DNA of 62,598 nucleotides from an uncultured Roseburia sp. (GTDB lineage Bacteria > Bacillota > Clostridia > Lachnospirales > Lachnospiraceae): the NCBI GenBank assembly GCA_947642555.1, contig CANRSX010000028.1:1-62598 (forward strand). Reading direction: 5' to 3'. Below are positions 16,701 through 23,877 of this stretch, piece by piece. Position numbers and translations under genes: made by a program. Position 1 is the stretch's first letter; each line of letters starts with the position of its first letter. Under the pieces are notes generated by a model. The model saw only the letters and a list, made by a program, of their open reading frames with translations. It had not been told where the DNA came from and ran no database searches.

Positions 16701-17685
16701 GGATTATCTGCTCGGACTGATCAACGACATCCTTGACATGTCAAAGATCGAGAGCGGCAAGATGAAGCTGGAGCCTGTCAACTTTAATATGTATGAGATG
16801 CTGGAGACGATCAGCGAGCTGATCCGGCCGCAGGCAGCTGCAAAAGAGATTGAATTTGTGCAGAACGTCGACTTGAAGCATGGCTGGTTTGTGGCGGACC
16901 GGATGCGGATCAGCCAGGTGCTGATCAATCTGCTCGGCAATGCTGTAAAATTTACACCGGAAAAAGGGCGGGTGATGTTAAGCGTACAGGAGACGGAGGG
17001 CAGCAAAGAGGAGATTTGGGTCAGCTTCTCGGTGCGGGATACGGGAATCGGTATTGCACCGGAGGATCAGGACAGAGTGTTCCGCTCCTTTGAGCAGGCG
17101 GCCGGCGCGAATCCGGCAAAGCAGCAGGGAACCGGGCTCGGGCTTTCGATCAGCAGCCGTCTGATTCAGATGATGGGGAGCAGCATCCGGCTGGAAAGCA
17201 CGCCGGGAGAGGGCAGTACCTTCCGCTTTACCATCCCGCTGGAAGCCGGGAATGACATGGAGATCAAAGAGGTAAAAGAGGAGATCTCGTTTGAGGGGTA
17301 TCATATCCTGGTCGTGGAGGATAATGAGATCAATGTTGAGATCGCGAAATATCTGCTGGAGGAGAGAGGCTTTCATGTGGACTGCGTCTTTGACGGGGCG
17401 CAGGCCGTAGAGCGGATGAAGACGACAGCGCCGGGCGCTTATGATGTGATCCTGATGGATATCATGATGCCGGTGATGGACGGACTCGCGGCGACGCGGG
17501 CGATCCGCGGTATGGAGCGCGAGGACTGCCATACCATACCGATCATCGCGATGTCGGCGAATGCGTTTGACGACGATCTGAAAAAATCAGTGGAATGCGG
17601 CATGAACGGCCATCTCTCCAAGCCGGTTGAGGTGGATAAGCTGTACCGGACGCTCAATGAGATCCTGCGCGGCAGAAGGGCCTGA
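13759..17685 (+). CDS. Large hybrid sensor histidine kinase with extracellular sensor, PAS, degenerate GGDEF and receiver domains
   Basis: 1308 aa. TM1 at about 14-36, an extracellular dCache-like sensor up to about 370 and TM2 at about 375-398 are followed by a short HAMP-like link and a PAS domain (about 455-575). Next is a GGDEF-like domain whose signature reads RLDGDEF near residue 663, probably inactive as a cyclase. A GAF-like stretch is followed by HisKA with SHEIRTPMNG (His near 944), HATPase_c with GTGLGLSISS, and a C-terminal receiver with the phosphorylated Asp in ILMDIMMP near 1233. The hybrid layout implies an internal His-to-Asp relay with no DNA-binding output in this protein. 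It follows a solute-binding lipoprotein gene, a likely partner. Confidence 0.88.
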   Translation: MKNRQQRKKASIFRIFLIPLIAIMLVQSMITIGTLIVRRTTKMLEEYSVGMMSRLVENRGVILENEMNQRWASICDKEPLMNEIFAQLLEQEHVKAREAVGSDEVKSRLLEQMFPECLDILQNNSTTGVFVALTGNDMQSAGDFDGFFIRDSDPDTNPANYTDLLLERGSKHLSREWNIPMDTGWTTRFHMEGQGQNTADRFFYEPWRAGAEYTDADVTDLGYWSMPFTLEKHTADSYEMITYSIPLRYEGQVYGVLGVEISVRELYQYFPVAELNELQQSGYMLAVRQDDVYVPLAGKGVLSNMVSSDGNSFILRETGYRNLSLVEGVRLEGQGIYAVVCPLRLYSNNVPYEHTEWVLLGLDTEEDLFGMSRVLYIWIIVAVLIGLLFGVAGIYFVVRHLTRPVQRLMDCISRGRAGLSEFQPSNIQEIDALYDVVNDLTMRQRESENILLEEKERYRVALESSKDVFFSYDYESHVLDLVNHETMTGQWRCEESRGTFINLDYLYDLDREMVLETFAGGKDKMYVEFRLKWPTDTEFVWVALSSKVVYDTDGVRRKLVGSIRDIQEQKEREAEQLRKNMTDGVTGLYAFGAGMERLEEFRRYCQDGIMIDLTLNQLREINEKNGIVFGDMILEELGGLIRTGCQEFTERTGYRTVSMRLDGDEFVLWLEGQLREQAEEFIADLLGRIRAGFAEEMFQVDVRAGLVCAGKSQSSAKLICMAKLAEQSASPAGKGTYFFYEDIPEQDRGELPALMGREINSLDYGEEVSLVSLALNLFGKGEDFAAQMTLMVRKIGRYYQAESVLLSVLHADFKSSYLEYQWHRDEKPAGQSVKKYGKEEQTEFLRWLGEDQVKCFSEEDSRKEAFQCFLHIRERQHGIVLPMYDNGSYMGNICITGVDTALPDDPDEYQNLAELGRVIQSQLNQRQSDIASRAKSEFLSRMSHEIRTPMNGIIGMTAIALQENQEQERIMDCLQKIQASSDYLLGLINDILDMSKIESGKMKLEPVNFNMYEMLETISELIRPQAAAKEIEFVQNVDLKHGWFVADRMRISQVLINLLGNAVKFTPEKGRVMLSVQETEGSKEEIWVSFSVRDTGIGIAPEDQDRVFRSFEQAAGANPAKQQGTGLGLSISSRLIQMMGSSIRLESTPGEGSTFRFTIPLEAGNDMEIKEVKEEISFEGYHILVVEDNEINVEIAKYLLEERGFHVDCVFDGAQAVERMKTTAPGAYDVILMDIMMPVMDGLAATRAIRGMEREDCHTIPIIAMSANAFDDDLKKSVECGMNGHLSKPVEVDKLYRTLNEILRGRRA

Positions 17686-17829
17686 TTTTTCATTGCGTAC
17701 AGGAAAGAACAAAATTTTGTGCCTATTGCACAAAAAACTAAGCAAATGGCTGTTATAAACCGATGTAATAGATGAATGGAATCATCTTTTTATTTAGACA
17801 AACAGAGCATATTCAGGGAGGAATGAGCG

Positions 17830-18702
17830 ATGGGTGCTACAATAAACGGTGCAGGGAGTGCGGGCTCGCAGTCGATGATGGCGGGCGCACTGTCGATTAA
17901 GACCGCGAAGGATGCAAAGAACCGTGCGGTGGCAGGAGGAAGATCATCCAGCAAACCGACAAAACGGCTGAACTACAATTACAGGGATATTTCGGGACAG
18001 CTGATGCGTGCAAAGAAATCACAGAGCGCGGCGATGGTCGTGGCCCGTGCGAAGAGCAAGGTTTCGGTACTGGCGCGCTCTGCGGCGAGCGGGCAGTATA
18101 ATAAGAAGGAAATCGCGAACGCGCTGGCGCACGCGAAGCGGATGGTGCGCTGCGCGCAGCAGAAGACCAGGAACCTGCGCGAGGAAGAGCAGGAGCATAA
18201 GGCGCATGAGAAAGAGAAGGCGGCCAGGGATCAGCAGCTGCGCAATGAAGCGAAGCGCAGGGTCGCTCAGAAGGAGCGCAAAATCGAGGGCAAGATCATG
18301 GCGAAGGAGATCCAGGAGCATTCCCGCGATAAGCGCAGGCGCAACGAGATGATGAAAAAACGTCTGATTCACCGCAGCCAGGAGCGCGCGAAGATGAACG
18401 AGGCGGATATGAAGTATATCAAGGGTCAGATGGAGAAGGACGAGGGCGGTGAGGAGCGCTATTCCCCGCTTGGCGACAGCGCCGTACTGGATCTCAGTAT
18501 GGAGGCGGCCGCGCTCGCGGAGATTCAGCGGCTTGACCAGGAGCGGCAGCAGTTAGAGGCGCAGATCGAGGCCGAGATCGCGGCGGAGCTTGCGATGGAA
18601 GGCGGGGATCTCTCCGGCGGCACGGCGCAGATGACGTCGCAGAGCAGCACGGTCACGCAGTCCGCGCCGGTGGAGGCTGCATCGGTGGATGTGGCGCTGT
18701 GA
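17830..18702 (+). CDS. Basic coiled-coil protein of unknown function
   Basis: 290 aa, with no family I can name. The N-terminus is Gly/Ser/Ala-rich (TINGAGSAGSQSMMAGALS). Residues about 45-200 are strongly basic and helical, with many Arg/Lys/Glu/Gln repeats (AKSKVSVLARSAASG, RNEAKRRVAQKERKIEGKI). A short acidic helical stretch rich in Ala/Glu/Gln follows (EIQRLDQERQQLEAQIEAE), then a Ser/Thr/Gln tail. There is no signal peptide or membrane segment. GGGAGG is 8 bases before the ATG. It stands alone, with 144 bp of AT-rich DNA upstream. It could be a nucleic-acid-binding or cytoskeletal/secretion-associated protein; this is unresolved. Confidence 0.75.
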   Translation: MGATINGAGSAGSQSMMAGALSIKTAKDAKNRAVAGGRSSSKPTKRLNYNYRDISGQLMRAKKSQSAAMVVARAKSKVSVLARSAASGQYNKKEIANALAHAKRMVRCAQQKTRNLREEEQEHKAHEKEKAARDQQLRNEAKRRVAQKERKIEGKIMAKEIQEHSRDKRRRNEMMKKRLIHRSQERAKMNEADMKYIKGQMEKDEGGEERYSPLGDSAVLDLSMEAAALAEIQRLDQERQQLEAQIEAEIAAELAMEGGDLSGGTAQMTSQSSTVTQSAPVEAASVDVAL

Positions 18703-18713
18703 TATGAGTGTAT

Positions 18714-18749
18714 CCCGGGCAGCAGTCAGCGTACAGACCGCTGCCCGGG
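18714..18749. terminator. GC-rich hairpin between convergent genes
   Basis: CCCGGGCAGC (18714-18723) pairs perfectly with GCTGCCCGGG (18740-18749), with a 16-base loop. It lies between the coiled-coil gene and the convergent anti-sigma gene. No clear U-tract follows on either strand, so its role as a terminator is only likely from position. Confidence 0.45.
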
Positions 18750-18756
18750 CTGGCGT

Positions 18757-19782
18757 TTACGGAATCAGGGAGAAATCAAACAGTTCGGTAAAATTCTCAA
18801 GCTGTTCATTGGTCACGTCACAGGTGTCCGAATAGATATCCCCCAGGACATTGATGACGAGAAAGGACTGCTCCCGGTCCGCAAAGATCAGAGCTTTATG
18901 GCTGCTGTTTGCCAGCCGCAGGGATACGCCGTTTTTCGTCGTGTATTCCCACTGCTCATAGTCATTGATATCCCCTACATTTAACATGGTATCGTCGAAG
19001 GTTCCCCTGACAGAGCGGGAAAACTGGTAGTCGATCCTGCCGCTGCCGGCGAGCATGGCCGTCCCTTCCAGGAGAAAGGAACCGTCCGCGTAGGAATAGG
19101 CGTCTTCAAAATCATTGCAGGCGTTATCCGGGGTAAGCATAAAGTTCCCGATCCCGATCCGGTCGCAGAGATCCTGACAGCTGTCTGCCAGCTCAAAACC
19201 GCTCAGCTTTCTCAGCTGGTATTTCTCGCAGATCTCGTCGATCTTGTCCGCCATCTCCTGCGTATAGCAGAGATATTCGCCATATTCTTCCTCGAAACCG
19301 GTGGGATCGTTTCCCACCTCCGAGAGAATCGCTTCATCCGCATCGTAGGTTTCGGAAAATTCCATCCATTCCAGGCAGGCTTTGTATTCCGGGCTGTCCG
19401 AGTATCCCTGCATGGAGATCATATCCATTTCGGTGGTTTCCGGGATTTCGGTGCCGCCCTCTACCGGAATAATGACCTCCCCTTTTCCCAGGCTGGTGTC
19501 ATGCAGCCCGAATAAGCCTGTCGCGTAGGCGATGGTGGGCAGAAGCACGACTGCCGCCGCTGCGGCTGTGATGCGGAAAATGCGCCCGGAATTGCGGTTC
19601 TTTTTATGTTTCTGTTTTGTTATACTTGTCTGTGCCATTTGGTTTCCTTCCTTTTTCCCGGCGGGGACGGATTCCTGTGCTGCCTGCTGTGCGTAAAGGG
19701 ATGTAATATTCCGCAGCATCCGCTCCGTTGCCGCCTCATCTGGTTTTATCGTTTCATATGCGTCATAAATTTTTTTTCTCAT
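18757..19782 (-). CDS. Membrane-anchored anti-sigma-like protein paired with ECF sigma factor
   Basis: 341 aa. The N-terminal 75 residues are cytoplasmic and helical (YDAYETIKPDEAATERMLRN), followed by one transmembrane segment (IFRITAAAAAVVLLPTIAYA, about 70-90). The remaining 250 residues are an extracellular domain with conserved-looking Cys pairs (SCQDLCDRIGIG, DTCDV). Its start codon overlaps the stop of the sigma gene (4 bp), the usual arrangement for a sigma and its membrane-bound inhibitor. The inner part would hold the sigma factor and the outer part would sense an envelope signal. I do not recognise a named anti-sigma domain, so the role rests on context and topology. Confidence 0.75.
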   Translation of the reverse strand: MRKKIYDAYETIKPDEAATERMLRNITSLYAQQAAQESVPAGKKEGNQMAQTSITKQKHKKNRNSGRIFRITAAAAAVVLLPTIAYATGLFGLHDTSLGKGEVIIPVEGGTEIPETTEMDMISMQGYSDSPEYKACLEWMEFSETYDADEAILSEVGNDPTGFEEEYGEYLCYTQEMADKIDEICEKYQLRKLSGFELADSCQDLCDRIGIGNFMLTPDNACNDFEDAYSYADGSFLLEGTAMLAGSGRIDYQFSRSVRGTFDDTMLNVGDINDYEQWEYTTKNGVSLRLANSSHKALIFADREQSFLVINVLGDIYSDTCDVTNEQLENFTELFDFSLIP

Positions 19783-20267
19783 GAACAGTCACCATCCAAT
19801 CCATATTTTTTCAGAAGCTTCCTGGCCCTTGCCAGCCGGTTGCGTATCGTGGAAGCCGAACAGTGCAGCAGTTTTGCGATTTCAAATGTAGAATATCCCT
19901 CATAATAGTACAGGTATACGACATCCTTGTATGTTGCAGGGAGGGAGAGGACAGCGGGAAGTATACGGTCCGTGCTGTCTGCCTCTTCATATGTAAGCGA
20001 AGGGTAATCCTCCAGGTTTTCCGCGTACCGCCGGCGTCTTAAGGCATCCTTACACGCATTCGACGCGGTCACGATCAGCCAGGCCTTTTCATGCTGCTCT
20101 GACTGAAATTCTTTTTGGCTCAGTAGCAGCTTCAGAAAAGTCTCCTGCACAATATCTTCCGTATCCGCGGCATTTTTCATGTAGGAAAAGCAGACGCGGT
20201 ATACGGTATTTACATGGCGACGATAAATGTTTTCTATTTCTTCATCCGTACGCAATGAAGAATCCAT
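19779..20267 (-). CDS. RNA polymerase sigma factor, ECF subfamily
   Basis: 162 aa, a normal length for an ECF sigma. Region 2 is seen in YRRHVNTVYRVCFSYMKNAADTEDIVQ (about 15-45), with the DTEDIVQETF stretch that contacts core and the -10 element. Region 4 follows (LPATYKDVVYLYYYEGYSTFEIA, CSASTIRNRLARARKLLKKY), a helix-turn-helix that reads the -35 element. The start has AGGTGA upstream. The anti-sigma-like gene overlaps its 3' end. A candidate self-controlled promoter is at 20293-20321. Confidence 0.93.
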   Translation of the reverse strand: MDSSLRTDEEIENIYRRHVNTVYRVCFSYMKNAADTEDIVQETFLKLLLSQKEFQSEQHEKAWLIVTASNACKDALRRRRYAENLEDYPSLTYEEADSTDRILPAVLSLPATYKDVVYLYYYEGYSTFEIAKLLHCSASTIRNRLARARKLLKKYGLDGDCS

Positions 20268-20292
20268 GATGTATCACCTGCCTTTCAATAGA

Positions 20293-20321
20293 GATACGCA
20301 GAAACAGGCGGAAATGTCGCA
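20293..20321 (-). promoter_or_regulatory. Candidate ECF-type promoter upstream of the sigma gene
   Basis: On the minus strand TGCGAC (20316-20321) and CGTATC (20293-20298) are separated by 17 bp. The pair resembles ECF promoters (an AAC/GAC-type -35 and a CGT-type -10), suggesting autoregulation. The call rests on pattern only. Confidence 0.35.
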
Positions 20322-20389
20322 GATCGAAAGAAATTTTTGAAAATAAGCCAGAATGGCACGGTAATTGCTCTGCCATGGAAGGAAACGGA

Positions 20390-21166
20390 TCAGAAACCGG
20401 AAAGAGCGGCATATCCCCTGGCGATCAGGCCCGCGATATACAGCAGCTGATACGGGTGACTGGCCTGATCCAGAGGAGATTGAAATTCCAGCACGTCAGA
20501 GACATATGCGGGAAAAGGACGGCTGGTCCCGGCGATCATCCAGATACGGGGAAGATTATTTTTCTCTCCGGGGTGAAATATGTTCTCTTTCTGATAGTCA
20601 AAGTATGAGCCGGTATAACTGAAAATGAGAATCAGACAGTCCCTGCCGGACTGCCGGATATAGGAAAGCTGCTGGTCATAGGATACGCTGGTATCGATCT
20701 GTTTTCCCATCAGCCAAAGGTCGCTCTGCAGGCTGATGGCCGCGGTTTCCGCCTTTAAAAGTCCGAATGCCGCGGTTTTTTTGTATGTGTTCAGATCGCG
20801 GCACAGCGCGGTGAGCTTCTGTCTGGATAAGGACGCCGCGGTCAGATCAATGCTCTGCGTGACTTTATCCCGATAATTTGTGATTCGCCCGGCAGTGGAG
20901 CCGCCCTGAAAACCGGGATCAAAGCTCCCGCCGGTAGCATGCAGAAGCTCCTTTAATTCCACAAAATCCCGCAGGCCGATCTCCCGGCAGAACCGGGAAA
21001 CGGAGCCGGTGCCCACATGACACAGCTCTGCCAGCTCCCGGATCCCCAGGTCCTTTACGCGGTCAGGATGATCCAGAATATACGATGCGATAACATAGTT
21101 GGTGGTGCCTTTTTTTTCGCTGGCCATAACGCTTAAAAATACCACCGGTAATTTGTCATAGATCAT
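20390..21166 (-). CDS. RpiR/MurR-family transcriptional regulator (HTH_6 + SIS)
   Basis: 258 aa. The N-terminal helix-turn-helix is clear: EKKGTTNYVIASYILDHPD, IRELAELCHVGTGSVSRFCR and LRDFVELKELL. The C-terminal half should be a SIS (sugar-isomerase-like) sensing domain with LTALCRDLNTYKKTAAFG and DCLILIFSYTG, which usually binds a phosphorylated sugar. Such regulators commonly control sugar or amino-sugar use. The neighbouring minus-strand genes code for two DJ-1/PfpI proteins, with 43 bp to the nearer one, so they may share a transcript or be its targets. The start has AGGGGGT upstream. The effector is not predictable. Confidence 0.85.
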   Translation of the reverse strand: MIYDKLPVVFLSVMASEKKGTTNYVIASYILDHPDRVKDLGIRELAELCHVGTGSVSRFCREIGLRDFVELKELLHATGGSFDPGFQGGSTAGRITNYRDKVTQSIDLTAASLSRQKLTALCRDLNTYKKTAAFGLLKAETAAISLQSDLWLMGKQIDTSVSYDQQLSYIRQSGRDCLILIFSYTGSYFDYQKENIFHPGEKNNLPRIWMIAGTSRPFPAYVSDVLEFQSPLDQASHPYQLLYIAGLIARGYAALSGF

Positions 21167-21209
21167 AGTTTACCCCCTGACTGTGACAGCGGGGCGGATC
21201 AGCCGGATA

Positions 21210-21824
21210 TTACCGGCCGCCTGCGAAGTGATACAGCATCCTCTCCTTCAGTACGGAGACATCCTGACCCAGCGCTTCGGCCAGTTTATAGCTGAAGGGA
21301 TATACGGTAGCCGGCCCCTGGCTGGTAATCAGCGTTCCATCCGCCACCACCACGTCTTCCCGGAAAATGGCCCCGGTTAATTTTTCTTCATATCCGGTAT
21401 AGCCGGTGACTTCTTTTCCCTGAATGATATCCGCTTCGGCGAGCACCAGGGTGCCGGAACACATGGCGGCGACATATCTGCCTTCCGCTGCAAAATATTT
21501 TACCATCCGGATGACATCCGGGTGTTCTCTTAAGTTGGCGCCTCCGGGTCTTCCTCCCGGGAGCACCAGCATATCGTATTCTTTTATGTTATCGGAGAAG
21601 ATGTCGTCCGATTTTACCAGTATTCCGTGCATTCCGGTTACAAAACGCCCGTCGCCGCAATCCGCGGCCGGATCGCCGGGGGCATCGTCGGCGGTTTCAC
21701 CCTGCCATGTCTCCACGGCGAAGGTTTTACACTCGATGTTTGCGCGTCGAAGGATATCTACAATTGTCAGCGTTTCGCCTTCCTCATATCCTTCCGCCAT
21801 CAGTACAGCAACTTTTTTTCCCAT
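21210..21824 (-). CDS. DJ-1/PfpI family protein (second of tandem pair)
   Basis: About 204 aa. DJ-1/PfpI domain with the nucleophile-elbow Cys in YVAAMCSGTLVLAEA and an early acidic residue in AEGYEEGETLTIVDILRRA. The end, TSQGPATVYPFSYKLAEAL, matches the conserved GPAT element of the family. Such proteins include small-molecule and protein deglycases, glyoxalase III and chaperone-like proteins; which one is not clear. The start at 21824 is supported by GAGGAGG upstream and lies 1 bp after the stop of the partner gene, so the two are cotranscribed. Confidence 0.87.
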   Translation of the reverse strand: MGKKVAVLMAEGYEEGETLTIVDILRRANIECKTFAVETWQGETADDAPGDPAADCGDGRFVTGMHGILVKSDDIFSDNIKEYDMLVLPGGRPGGANLREHPDVIRMVKYFAAEGRYVAAMCSGTLVLAEADIIQGKEVTGYTGYEEKLTGAIFREDVVVADGTLITSQGPATVYPFSYKLAEALGQDVSVLKERMLYHFAGGR

Positions 21825-21825
21825 C

Positions 21826-22383
21826 TTACGCCTCCTCTCTGAACGCATGGTGAAAGAGCATCCTCTTTTTCACGGCGTCTGCATCCCCGCCAAGCAGCTC
21901 CGCCAGCCGGTACGCAAACGCATAAGCGGTGGCCGGTCCCCTGCTGGTAACTACGTTCTGATCGATTACAACCTCCTCTTCGGAAAAAGTTCCCGCTTTC
22001 ATGATGCTGTCATACCCCACATAGGCAGTATACGTTTTTTTGTCCAGCACGCCGGCCCGCTCCAGTGCGATGGGTGCCGCACACATCGCGCAGACGTATT
22101 TCCCGTCGGCATCCATGCGTCGTATGATTTCCATCAACAGATCGCTGTCTCTCAGATTCGTCGCGCCCGGAATCCCGCCGGGCAGTATGATCATGTCATA
22201 GCCGCAGATTTCTTCGGACAGACACCTGTCGCAGGATATGGTGATATTGTGGGCGCCGGTGACGATCTCCTCTGTCAGTCCCACGCTGTCACAGGCGATA
22301 CCGGCTCTTCGGATGATGTCGATGATTGTCAGAGCCTCCCCTTCCTCGAACCCGGGGGCGATGATGACCGCTGCTTTTTTCAT
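21826..22383 (-). CDS. DJ-1/PfpI family protein (first of tandem pair)
   Basis: About 185 aa. Same fold as the next gene: APGFEEGEALTIIDIIRRAG at the N-terminus, the Cys elbow in YVCAMCAAPIALERAG, and TSRGPATAYAFAYRLAELL at the end. The longer reading from 22506 is not supported, since GGGAGG lies just before the ATG at 22383. The two proteins are clear paralogues, probably a local duplication. They may act on a reactive aldehyde or related metabolite; substrate unknown. Confidence 0.88.
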   Translation of the reverse strand: MKKAAVIIAPGFEEGEALTIIDIIRRAGIACDSVGLTEEIVTGAHNITISCDRCLSEEICGYDMIILPGGIPGATNLRDSDLLMEIIRRMDADGKYVCAMCAAPIALERAGVLDKKTYTAYVGYDSIMKAGTFSEEEVVIDQNVVTSRGPATAYAFAYRLAELLGGDADAVKKRMLFHHAFREEA

Positions 22384-22489
22384 AGTGAACCTCCCTGATC
22401 TTTTTAAGGAGATTATAGAAACGGCAGCCGGATTTTTCAACCGGTTTCCAGATCCTGGAACAGCGGGCTGAGCTTTTTCATAGATCCGG

Positions 22490-22518
22490 TTGTTTTCGTC
22501 AGACATAAGATGTATAAT
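22490..22518 (+). promoter_or_regulatory. Promoter of the DUF4143 ATPase gene
   Basis: TTGTTT (22490-22495), 17 bp, TATAAT (22513-22518). It lies about 55 bases before the GTG start, in the divergent gap with the DJ-1 gene. Confidence 0.6.
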
Positions 22519-22573
22519 GAATGCATAATAAAGCCTGTTTGGGCAAAAATATTCAGTAAGAAGGAGGGAAAAT

Positions 22574-23863
22574 GTGGAAATAAGGCGTGACAGTTATTTG
22601 CAGCAGTTGATTTCATATCGTTTTGATGGCCTGGTGAAGGTCATAACCGGTATCCGCCGTTGTGGAAAATCCTATCTTCTGAAGAAAATCTACAGAGACT
22701 ATCTGATGGAAAACGGGGTGAAGGAGGAGCAGATTATTACAATTGAGCTTGATCTTGCAAAGGATATTAAGTTCCGGAACCCTCTGCTTCTTTCTTCTCA
22801 TGTGAGAGAAATGGTGAAACATAAGCCGGAGGAATATTATCTGTTTGTCGATGAGATACAGATGTCGGACGAGGTCGCCAATCCCTATAACCCGGATGGA
22901 ATGAAAATTACATTTTATGATGCGTTAAATGACCTTCGCAGTCTGGACAATCTGGATGTCTATGTGACAGGCAGTAATTCCAGAATGCTATCAACCGATA
23001 TTCTGACAGAATTTCGGGGGAGAAGTGACGAAATCCGTGTCCATCCGTTAAGCTTTGCGGAGTATTATTCTGCGGTTGGAGGAGAAAAGAATGAGGCATT
23101 TGACGAATATGCATTTTATGGGGGAATGCCGCTGATTCTTTCCAGACCGAACGATGCCGCAAAGATGAATTATCTGAAATCTCTTTTTACAGAAGTTTAT
23201 CTGAGGGACATTGTAGAGCGAAAAAAGACAGAGCGGCAGGATGTGCTGGAGCTGATTACGGATTTCCTGTGCTCCTCGGTCGGTTCGCTGACCAATCCCG
23301 CCAAAATAGCGGATACACTGAACTCAAAGCAGATGAAGGGGGTTTCACCCAATACGGTCCGGGCATATATCGGCCATCTGGAGGACGCGTTTTTGTTTTC
23401 AGAAAGCAGACGATATGATATAAAAGGAAAATCATATTTCGAATCGCCGAATAAGTATTACTGTGAAGATATCGGGCTGCGTAATGCCCGCATTGGTTTC
23501 CGGCAGCAGGAAATGACACATATCATGGAAAATATCATATACAATGAACTGACCGGACGGCAGTTTGCGGTAGATGTCGGGGTGGTATATGCGAGAGTGA
23601 CAAATCAGAATGGGAACTCTGTCCGTTCACCGCGAGAGATTGATTTTGTGGTCAGCTCCGGCGGGAAAAGAACCTATATCCAGTCCGTATACGCAATGCC
23701 GACGGAAGAAAAGGAGGAGGCAGAGCTTCGGCCATTTGCACTTACCGGGGATTCGTTTCCAAAGATTGTAGTAAGAAAGGATATTGGAAAGCGGTGGTAT
23801 GATGACAAAGGTATTTTAAACATCAGTCTGATTGATTTTCTGTTAGATAAAGATCTGATTTAA
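22574..23863 (+). CDS. AAA-family ATPase with DUF4143 C-terminal domain
   Basis: 429 aa. The Walker A motif is GIRRCGKS (about 27-34) and Walker B is YYLFVDEIQM. The C-terminal half has the DUF4143 pattern (VSPNTVRAYIGHLEDAFLFSESRRYDIKGKSY and a final KIVVRKDIGKRW region). These ATPases are common in bacterial genomes, often near mobile or defence genes, but have no settled function. The start is GTG at 22574, with GGAGG 6 bases upstream. Base composition is more AT-rich than most neighbours, suggesting it arrived by transfer. The Sel1-repeat gene starts 14 bp after its stop and is probably cotranscribed. Confidence 0.88.
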   Translation: MEIRRDSYLQQLISYRFDGLVKVITGIRRCGKSYLLKKIYRDYLMENGVKEEQIITIELDLAKDIKFRNPLLLSSHVREMVKHKPEEYYLFVDEIQMSDEVANPYNPDGMKITFYDALNDLRSLDNLDVYVTGSNSRMLSTDILTEFRGRSDEIRVHPLSFAEYYSAVGGEKNEAFDEYAFYGGMPLILSRPNDAAKMNYLKSLFTEVYLRDIVERKKTERQDVLELITDFLCSSVGSLTNPAKIADTLNSKQMKGVSPNTVRAYIGHLEDAFLFSESRRYDIKGKSYFESPNKYYCEDIGLRNARIGFRQQEMTHIMENIIYNELTGRQFAVDVGVVYARVTNQNGNSVRSPREIDFVVSSGGKRTYIQSVYAMPTEEKEEAELRPFALTGDSFPKIVVRKDIGKRWYDDKGILNISLIDFLLDKDLI

Positions 23864-23877
23864 GGAGGAGGAACGTT

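Noticed and set aside
17715..17735. TTTTGTGC / GCACAAAA hairpin as terminator of the hybrid kinase gene
   Set aside because: No T-run follows on the plus strand and the stem is AT-rich; it may be an operator, but evidence is too thin.
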